The translations under genes were made by a program, and so were the position numbers. 64,000 bases of DNA from Tyzzerella sp. An114 (GTDB taxonomy: Bacteria; Bacillota; Clostridia; Lachnospirales; Anaerotignaceae): positions 124,001-188,000 of the forward strand of contig NZ_NFLT01000001.1 in the NCBI RefSeq assembly GCF_002161055.1, in the 5' to 3' direction. Of this stretch, positions 61,501-64,000 are shown one piece after another (position 1 is the first letter of the stretch; every line of letters starts with the position of its first letter). Below the pieces are notes generated by a model. The model saw nothing but the letters and a program-made list of their open reading frames with translations. It was not told the origin of the DNA and made no database searches.

Positions 61501-62636
61501 TATTAAATGACGCTGGACTTAATGTAACACCTGTAAACAAAATCCATGAAGGAAGCGAAAATACAAAAACTCTCCTTGAAAGTGGAAAAATCAACTACAT
61601 TATTTCCACATCATCAAAGGGAAGACTTCCAAGCCGTGACAGCGTTAAAATACGTCGTATAGCTGTTGAGCATGCTATCCCATGTCTCACATCTCTTGAC
61701 ACAGCAGACGCTCTTGCAAACTGTCTTATGAGCCGTTTCTCACAGAATAATATTGAGCTTATAGACATCAATAATATGCGTGAAGAAAAACTTGCTCTTA
61801 ACTTTACAAAAATGCACGGTACAGGAAACGACTTCATTTACTTCAACTGTATGAATGATGATAATATGATTGAAAGCCCTGAGTCTTTAGCAGTTACACT
61901 TTCAAACAGACATTTCAGCATTGGTGGTGAAGGTGTAGTTCTTATATGTAAATCAAATGTTGCAGATGTAAGAATGAAACTTTACAACCTTGACGGTACA
62001 GAAGAATTTATGGGTGGTAACGCTATAAGATGTCTTGCAAAATATGTTTATGACAATGGTATTGTAAATAAAACAGACCTTACAGTAGAAACATTAAGCG
62101 GTGTAAGACACGTTAAACTCTTTACACAGAACGGAAAAGCAGTTTCCGCTACTGTTGAAATGGGTAAAATAGTTCTTGACCCTAAACTTGTTCCTGTAAA
62201 TCTTGAGGGAGAAACTATTATAAATCGCCCTGTTGTAATAAACAGAATACCTTATAACATTACATGTTTAAATCTTGGAAATCCTCATTGTGTAGTATTC
62301 TGTGACAACCTTGATGCAATAGATGTTGAAAAGATTGGATATGAATTTGAATACAATCCACTCTTCCCTGAAAGAGTTACAACAGAATTTGTACAGGTTA
62401 TAAATAAAACAACAATACGAATGAGAGTATGGGAAAGAGGAAGCGGTGAAACATGGGCTTGTGGTACAGGTGCTTGTGTTGCAGCAGTTGCTTCTGTTCT
62501 TAATGGTTACTGCCACGAAAATAAAGAAATCACTGTTAAACAAAAAGGTGGCGACCTTCTCATAAGCAATATCGATGGTACAATATATCTTTCTGGAAAA
62601 GCTGAAAAGGTATTTGATGGTACAATAGAAATCTAA
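58590..62636 (+). CDS. carB: Fusion of carbamoyl phosphate synthase large subunit (CarB) and diaminopimelate epimerase-like (DapF) domain
   Basis: 1348 residues in one uninterrupted frame. Residues 1-~1065 are a full CarB: first ATP-grasp half (GSGPIIIGQAAEFDYAGTQ), second half (GSGPIRIGQGIEFDYASVH), and a C-terminal MGS-like allosteric domain. From about 1068 a complete DapF fold follows (LNFTKMHGTGNDF, RHFSIGGEG, LNLGNPHCVVF, GSGETWACGTGAC). The second catalytic Cys is present (C1291), but the first, normally in MCGNG, is Gly (FMGGNAIRC, G1142). There is no ribosome site before the DapF part, so fusion is real at the DNA level. CarB activity is certain in outline; epimerase activity is doubtful. 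Confidence 0.96.
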   Translation: MPLKNDIKKVLVIGSGPIIIGQAAEFDYAGTQACRALREEGLEVVLVNSNPATIMTDKAMADKIYIEPLTIDVLKRIIKKEKPDSILSTLGGQTGLTLSMQLAKEGFLEENNVKLLGANPLTIDKAEDRQMFKDTMLEIGEPVIPSEVVNTLEDAIAFTNKIGYPVIIRPAFTLGGTGGGICYNEEELREIAANGLRLSPITQILVEKCISGWKEIEFEVIRDSKGNCITVCSMENFDPVGVHTGDSVVIAPAVTLSDKEYQMLRSASLNIVSALGVEGGCNCQFALDPNSFEYAVIEVNPRVSRSSALASKATGYPIAKVAAKIAIGYTLDEIKNAVTGKTYACFEPALDYVVVKLPKWPFDKFVYAKRTLGTQMKATGEVMAIGPNFEMAIIKAVRGAEISLDSLNLPKLAELSYDEIKNKISVCDDERLFVVFEAIKRGISLDYIHDITKIDHWFLNKLKHLVEYEKEIAENTLTEELYIKGKKYGYPDKVIERISGQKVENPRTAVFKMVDTCAAEFKAETPYFYSTYDTENEAAEFIAERNSDKKTVIVFGSGPIRIGQGIEFDYASVHCVWSLKKAGYEVVIANNNPETVSTDFDTADRLYFEPLTPEDVMNIIRTEKPYGVVVAFGGQTAIKLTKFLESQGINILGTPADSIDAAEDRERFDELLESLGIKRPSGYTVMTTEEALKVANELQYPVLMRPSYVLGGQNMIIAFSDEDIIEYMKIILAHEIENPILIDKYLMGVEIEVDAICDGEDILIPGIMEHVERAGIHSGDSIAVYPAWNVSGELTEKIIDYTKNLAISLKTKGLVNIQYVIYENEIYVIEVNPRSSRTIPYISKVTGVPMVDLATACMLGAKLKDLGYGTGLYKTPPYVAVKVPVFSFEKLIDVDVQLGPEMKSTGEVLGIGTTMGEALYKGLIAAGYKMKKNGAMFITVRNSDKGEIVDIAKKYAALGFELYSTKGTAKILNDAGLNVTPVNKIHEGSENTKTLLESGKINYIISTSSKGRLPSRDSVKIRRIAVEHAIPCLTSLDTADALANCLMSRFSQNNIELIDINNMREEKLALNFTKMHGTGNDFIYFNCMNDDNMIESPESLAVTLSNRHFSIGGEGVVLICKSNVADVRMKLYNLDGTEEFMGGNAIRCLAKYVYDNGIVNKTDLTVETLSGVRHVKLFTQNGKAVSATVEMGKIVLDPKLVPVNLEGETIINRPVVINRIPYNITCLNLGNPHCVVFCDNLDAIDVEKIGYEFEYNPLFPERVTTEFVQVINKTTIRMRVWERGSGETWACGTGACVAAVASVLNGYCHENKEITVKQKGGDLLISNIDGTIYLSGKAEKVFDGTIEI

Positions 62637-62690
62637 TTATTCTTATTGTATAAATATTCATCCTTGGACCAGACATAAAACATTAAACTC

Positions 62691-62730
62691 AAAGCCTCTG
62701 TTCAGTTAAATTCTAAACAGAGGCTTTATT
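62691..62730 (+). terminator. Intrinsic terminator of carA-carB/dapF
   Basis: AAAGCCTCTGTT (62691-62702), loop, AACAGAGGCTTT (62716-62727) then ATTATTT, 55 bases after the stop. Confidence 0.9.
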
Positions 62731-62836
62731 ATTTATAGTATAAAACAATGATATTTTTATTGCAAAAAATATCAAATTAATACATTTTTTTCAATTTTTA
62801 TAAAAAAATACTTAATTATTTCCATATTTTATGATA

Positions 62837-62872
62837 TAATAATATCGTATTAATTTAATGAAGATATTATTA
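62837..62872. repeat. Inverted repeat over the XRE gene promoter, candidate autoregulatory operator
   Basis: TAATAATATC (62837-62846), 16 bases, GATATTATTA (62863-62872): perfect 10-bp dyad. It overlaps a TATAAT box at 62835-62840 and ends 18 bases before the XRE start. Confidence 0.6.
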
Positions 62873-62890
62873 AGGTAGTGATTTTATATA

Positions 62891-63445
62891 ATGAATAATA
62901 TAAATATAGGTAAAAAAATACTTTCATTTAGACATAAAAATCATATGGCAATAAGAGATTTTTCAAAAATTTCAAATCTTAGTCCTGCTCTTATAAGTCA
63001 GCTTGAAAGAGGAAAAGGTAATCCAAGTTTAAACGCTCTCGTAGCAATAGCAAATGCCCTTGGAGTTAGTTTATCATCTCTCGTTGAAGAAGAAATACCA
63101 AACAGCGAGCTTATACTTTATTCTGATAATAGAAAAGAGATTTTCAACGATACAAAAGGTTGCAGACTTTTTGATATTCTTCCAAATACTGCAAATAAAA
63201 ATTCTGTCAGTTTAAGACTTATTGAGCTAGAACCTTTATCATCATATACAGGAAATATATTTTCTGATGAGAAAAAAGAATGTATAATTTTTGTTATGGA
63301 AGGTACTTTGTCAATTAGTTTTGACAATGAAAATTACATACTCAAAAAAGGAGACACTATAATAATACTTCCAGACCGTAATTATACTATATCTAATAAT
63401 TCTGATAAAAAATCCATTTTTATGGCAATAAAATCTAATAATTAA
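62891..63445 (+). CDS. XRE-family regulator with a C-terminal cupin domain
   Basis: 184 residues. HTH_3 domain (about 5-65) with AIRDFSKISNLSPALISQLERGKGNPSLNALVAIANALGVSLSSL, reported in the family's typical order (short pieces: SPALISQLERG is the recognition part). Cupin_2 domain (about 115-180) with KKECIIFVMEGTLSISFD and LKKGDTIIILPDR. This layout (SutR/PuuR-like) binds a small molecule or metal in the cupin and regulates nearby or amino-acid/sulfur/polyamine genes. AAGGTAGTG precedes the ATG. Single gene between terminators; target unknown. Confidence 0.88.
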   Translation: MNNINIGKKILSFRHKNHMAIRDFSKISNLSPALISQLERGKGNPSLNALVAIANALGVSLSSLVEEEIPNSELILYSDNRKEIFNDTKGCRLFDILPNTANKNSVSLRLIELEPLSSYTGNIFSDEKKECIIFVMEGTLSISFDNENYILKKGDTIIILPDRNYTISNNSDKKSIFMAIKSNN

Positions 63446-63480
63446 AAAAAAGTGCAGTTTAAAAACTGCACTTTCTTATT
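63444..63480. terminator. Bidirectional terminator between the XRE gene and pgi
   Basis: AAAGTGCAGTTT, AA, AAACTGCACTTT with A and T runs at both sides, between convergent genes. Confidence 0.93.
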
Positions 63481-63493
63481 GCTTAGATTTATA

Positions 63494-64000
63494 TTAAAGA
63501 AGACGTTTTTCAAGAGCTTCTTTTTCGCTTTCATATCCAGGTTTTCCAAGAAGAGCAAACATATTTTTCTTGTAAGCTTCAACACCTGGCTGGTCAAATG
63601 GATTGATACCGATAAGGTAACCGCTTATTGCAACAGCTTTTTCAAAGAAGTATACAAGATAACCAAAGTTGTAAGCATCCATAGCATCAATTTCAACTAT
63701 GATATTAGGAACTCCACCGTCCATATGAGCAAGGAGTGTTCCACCAAATGCTTTGCTGTTTACATACTGTAATGTTCTTCCTGCAAGGAAATTAAGACCG
63801 TCAATGTTTTCTTCATCACTGAATATTTCAAGTTCTGTCTTAGGAGTTTTGCTCCAGATAACAGTTTCAAACATTGTTCTGTTACCGTCCTGAATGAACT
63901 GTCCAATAGAATGAAGGTCAGTTGAGAAGTTAGCACTTACAGGGAATAAACCTTTTTTGTCTTTTCCTTCACTTTCAGCAAAGAGCTGTTTGTACCATTC
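63494..64000 (-). CDS. pgi: Glucose-6-phosphate isomerase, C-terminal part (gene continues past the window)
   Basis: The frame is open to the right edge: the minus-strand reading starts [17 protein letters not shown], then [17 protein letters not shown] and IQDGNR, which are Pgi sequences, so the methionine at 63874 is internal. The rest includes [33 protein letters not shown] and [14 protein letters not shown] with the conserved Gln-Pro-Gly-Val. It interconverts glucose and fructose 6-phosphate. About 168 of roughly 450 residues are visible. Stop at 63494-63496. Confidence 0.95.
   Translation of the reverse strand, partial: EWYKQLFAESEGKDKKGLFPVSANFSTDLHSIGQFIQDGNRTMFETVIWSKTPKTELEIFSDEENIDGLNFLAGRTLQYVNSKAFGGTLLAHMDGGVPNIIVEIDAMDAYNFGYLVYFFEKAVAISGYLIGINPFDQPGVEAYKKNMFALLGKPGYESEKEALEKRLL

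Noticed and set aside
61776-62636. Separate dapF gene starting at the internal ATG
   Set aside because: No ribosome site precedes that ATG, and the frame is continuous with carB; a fusion is the simpler reading.
1-64000. CRISPR arrays, tRNA/rRNA genes, IS elements, prophage or conjugative genes
   Set aside because: No regularly spaced repeats, no cloverleaf or rRNA-like segments, and no transposase, integrase or phage-type proteins were recognised in the window.

Overview
The window is a contiguous chromosomal stretch from a low-GC, spore-forming, anaerobic Firmicute, most likely a gut-type Clostridium/Lachnospirales relative. The reasons are strong A+T bias, AGGAGG ribosome sites with frequent TTG/GTG starts, a complete spoIVA, an SLH-domain surface protein, PPi-type phosphofructokinase, type III glutamine synthetase, split glutamate synthase and a queuine-salvage pair of the Clostridioides type. 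I see no rRNA, tRNA, CRISPR array, insertion sequence or prophage. The species call is inference.

Layout. 1-8.6 kb (minus strand): start of a probable HgdC-type activase, apgM, a MacB-type ABC exporter with a surface-anchored partner, queL-queT behind a preQ1-type riboswitch, and trpS. 8.9-13.8 kb: DAHP synthase, ybaK (preceded by a strongly structured RNA with its own terminator), aroC, lysA and a LUD protein. 13.9-26 kb: two paralogous membrane proteins, a Fur-family regulator, a class A PBP, spoIVA, an SLH protein, an EamA transporter, and a P-type cation ATPase behind a yybP-ykoY (Mn2+) riboswitch. 26.3-33.1 kb: a six-gene operon for a MacAB/TolC-like exporter with its own two-component system. 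33.5-39.4 kb: transporters (MATE, NhaC, NSS) and cardiolipin synthase. 39.6-43.4 kb: thiSFGH-tenI under a TPP riboswitch. 43.4-45.9 kb: EcsC-like protein, Rrf2 regulator, PPi-phosphofructokinase.

46-57.1 kb is the most notable part, a nitrogen-assimilation island: an AmtB fused to a P-II domain, GlnN, a glutamate synthase split over three genes with purA inserted, GlnA and an ANTAR protein. Three leaders in this island carry the same short hairpin with a six-base loop (AAAGAC or AAAGGC, A at loop position 1 and G at 4). Each overlaps the left arm of an intrinsic terminator, and two lie within a few bases of a predicted transcript start. ANTAR proteins antiterminate through such hexaloops, so the last gene of the island probably controls the rest. 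The ANTAR protein has a pseudo-receiver (Asn57 at the phospho-Asp position), so its signal is unlikely to be phosphorylation.

57.1-64 kb: carA and a CarB-DapF fusion behind a separate attenuator, an XRE-cupin regulator, and the 3' part of pgi running off the window. The DapF part of the fusion has Gly where one of the two catalytic cysteines normally lies.
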